NCBI GenBank assembly: GCA_022376925.1
Contig: JAIOJX010000032.1
Coordinates: 204,100,939-204,164,938 of the forward strand
Origin: Tragulus kanchil
Lineage: Eukaryota > Chordata > Mammalia > Artiodactyla > Tragulidae
Length of the DNA: 64,000 nt
Direction: 5' to 3'
This document shows positions 62,160 through 64,000 of this stretch, in pieces; the first letter of the stretch is position 1; every line of letters begins with the position of its first letter. The notes under the pieces were generated by a model. The model saw only the letters and a list, made by a program, of their open reading frames with translations, had not been told where the DNA came from and ran no database searches. The position numbers and the translations under genes are program-made.

Positions 62160-62350
62160 TAGATCAGTCATTTCCAAACATGACTGAGATATAGATCACC
62201 TCATTGCTTTTAAAATATACATTTCTGAGGATATATTTACCTAGAAAGATTAAACACCTAGAAGGTGCTTTTTAAATATACACCCTCCCAGGAGATGGTG
62301 ATTCCTTGAATCTGCAGTTAGACCTATGATTTTAAGGGACTCCCAGTGAT
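62160..62350 (+). repeat. second MER5A-like fragment
   Basis: Same general layout as the preceding one: agatcagtcatttccaaaca, catttctgag, ctcccaggagatggtgattc, gaatctgcag. More diverged. Confidence 0.4.
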
Positions 62351-62379
62351 GCTTATCACTAAGGAGTTAGAAACAGAGG

Positions 62380-64000
62380 CTAAGAAAACCACAGTCTCCC
62401 TACGGTTACCCAGTATTGGTGGCCTCCAAACATTTTTGCCTGGTACTCCCTAAGTAAACTTTGGGAAACCATGTATCTTTTTAGTTGGCACCTGAGATTT
62501 TTCATCATAAATTTAAATTGTTCCAAAGGCTCTAATGAATGGCAAATATAGTTTTAAAATAAAACTGTAACAGTATCCTTTTAAGTATATTCAAGGGAAC
62601 CTAAATAACATCAGAATTCACTAGCCACAGTGCATTTTTAAAGTATTATAAACGAAAAAGCTTTTTCTTTCAGTAAATATTTCACTTTTTAAAATACTAC
62701 ATTTTTTACTGAAATTAACATATAACCAGGAAAATAAGTCACAAATGCAGAGCATGATGACTTTCAGTCACCTGTGTAACCACCACTGAGTACAGAACAT
62801 TCAATCTGCAGAAGCGTCCCTCTTACTTCCACCCAGACATTACCCCCTTTCATTCTTGTGCTGCTTCTTCCATTCCCTTTCCTGCAAAGAACAGCTCAGC
62901 CTACGGGAACAGATTTAGTGCTGTGCCTTTTATGTTATACCCTTTCTACAAGAAAAATGTGCATACAAATTATATTTAATACATTCTAATTTCCTGTGAT
63001 CATAAGGCTGTGCCTCTTATACATATATTGACATATTATTACAAGAACATGGTACACAATTCACCAAAACACCATAAATATTATAAATTCTGATTATAAT
63101 ATGTATCATACTAAAATCAATTTCTCCATTTTGATAACTACACTATGGTTATAATTGATGTTCACATAGGAAAACTGGGTAAAGAAAATAAAGGAACTGT
63201 ATTATTTTTGCAGCTTTTCTAAAAGTCTAAAGCTATTGAGAATAAAAAATAACATTAAAAGAGTACACAATAATACTGGAAACATTTTAAGTATTTGCAT
63301 TTCTCTTGTACATGAGTTAGATATCTTCAGATTGAAAACAGAAAATACATAGCACCAGAAGCCACAAAGTATAGATAATCACTGCATCTAGATAATGAAT
63401 TATTCATGTTCTCAAACATTCAGATACAACACATTCAAAGAAACAAGAAGACACAGGTCAGAATTTCTTAATACTGCCTGAGTCCAAATAAGATCACAGG
63501 AAATTCTAAGAAAACCACAGTCTCCCCACGGTTACCCAGTATTGGTGGCCTCCAAACATTTTTGCCTGGTACTCCCTAAGTAAACTTTGGGAAACCATGT
63601 ATCTTTTTAGTTGGCACCTGAGATTTTTCATCATAAATTTAAATTGTTCCAAAGGCTCTAATGAATGGCAAATATAGTTTTAAAATAAAACTGTAACAGT
63701 ATCCTTTTAAGTATATTCAAGGGAACCTAAATAACATCAGAATTCACTAGCCACAGTGCATTTTTAAAGTATTATAAACGAAAAAGCTTTTTCTTTCAGT
63801 AAATATTTCACTTTTTAAAATACTACATTTTTTACTGAAATTAACATATAACCAGGAAAATAAGTCACAAATGCAGAGCATGATGACTTTCAGTCACCTG
63901 TGTAACCACCACTGAGTACAGAACATTCAATCTGCAGAAGCGTCCCTCTTACTTCCACCCAGACATTACCCCCTTTCATTCTTGTGCTGCTTCTTCCATT
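62380..64000. repeat. direct tandem duplication D20 (units 62380-63505 and 63506-64000, cut by the window edge)
   Basis: Offset 1125-1126 bp. Over the 495 bases that can be compared, one difference was seen (ctccctacgg versus ctccccacgg). The right unit continues past position 64000. Confidence 0.93.

Overview
This is nuclear DNA from a ruminant (cattle, sheep, goat, deer or a relative). Three things show it: tRNA-Glu-derived SINEs of the Bov-tA and CHR types, 3' ends of ruminant-type L1, and a vertebrate multi-exon gene with GT-AG introns. Sequence alone does not settle the species.

The only gene I can support is TTLL5 (tubulin polyglutamylase TTLL5) on the minus strand. The window holds nine consecutive internal coding exons that join in one unbroken frame. 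In transcription order they are 61569-61439, 55791-55709, 44674-44605, 44185-44101, 27800-27699, 25893-25802, 23939-23832, 3846-3765 and 985-924. Together they encode roughly residues 124-396 (human numbering, by counting), which is most of the ATP-grasp catalytic core. The first exons lie beyond position 64000 and the long C-terminal exons lie before position 1. Everything else is intron.

The striking feature is structural. Twenty direct tandem duplications, each about 1.07-1.19 kb, are scattered from 1121 to the right edge and add about 22 kb, so the real locus is probably near 42 kb. Copies are nearly identical. Where they differ, the differences are mostly small indels clustered at the inner junction, at the end of the left copy or the start of the right copy. 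Four TTLL5 exons are doubled as a result. One extra copy (60326-60453) carries three single-base deletions and a stop. I read this as overlapping contig ends joined end to end without being merged, not as biology. The duplicated exons would destroy a conserved enzyme core if they were real and spliced in.

Layout: 1-5.5 kb, two TTLL5 exons (one doubled) and two tandem duplications. 5.5-23.8 kb, a large intron with six duplications (6.4-23.7 kb), an L2/L1 block (10.3-12.5 kb), a dense CHR SINE cluster (14.8-17.1 kb) and L1 3' ends. 23.8-29.8 kb, three exons, two of them doubled. 29.8-44.1 kb, an intron with Bov-tA SINEs, a MaLR-type LTR and five duplications. 44.1-44.7 kb, two exons. 44.7-61.6 kb, two exons, a pair of CHR SINEs inserted one after the other at the same target, MIR and L2 relics and four duplications. 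61.6-64 kb, an intron with MER5A-like relics and a duplication cut by the window edge. I found no undescribed biological system.
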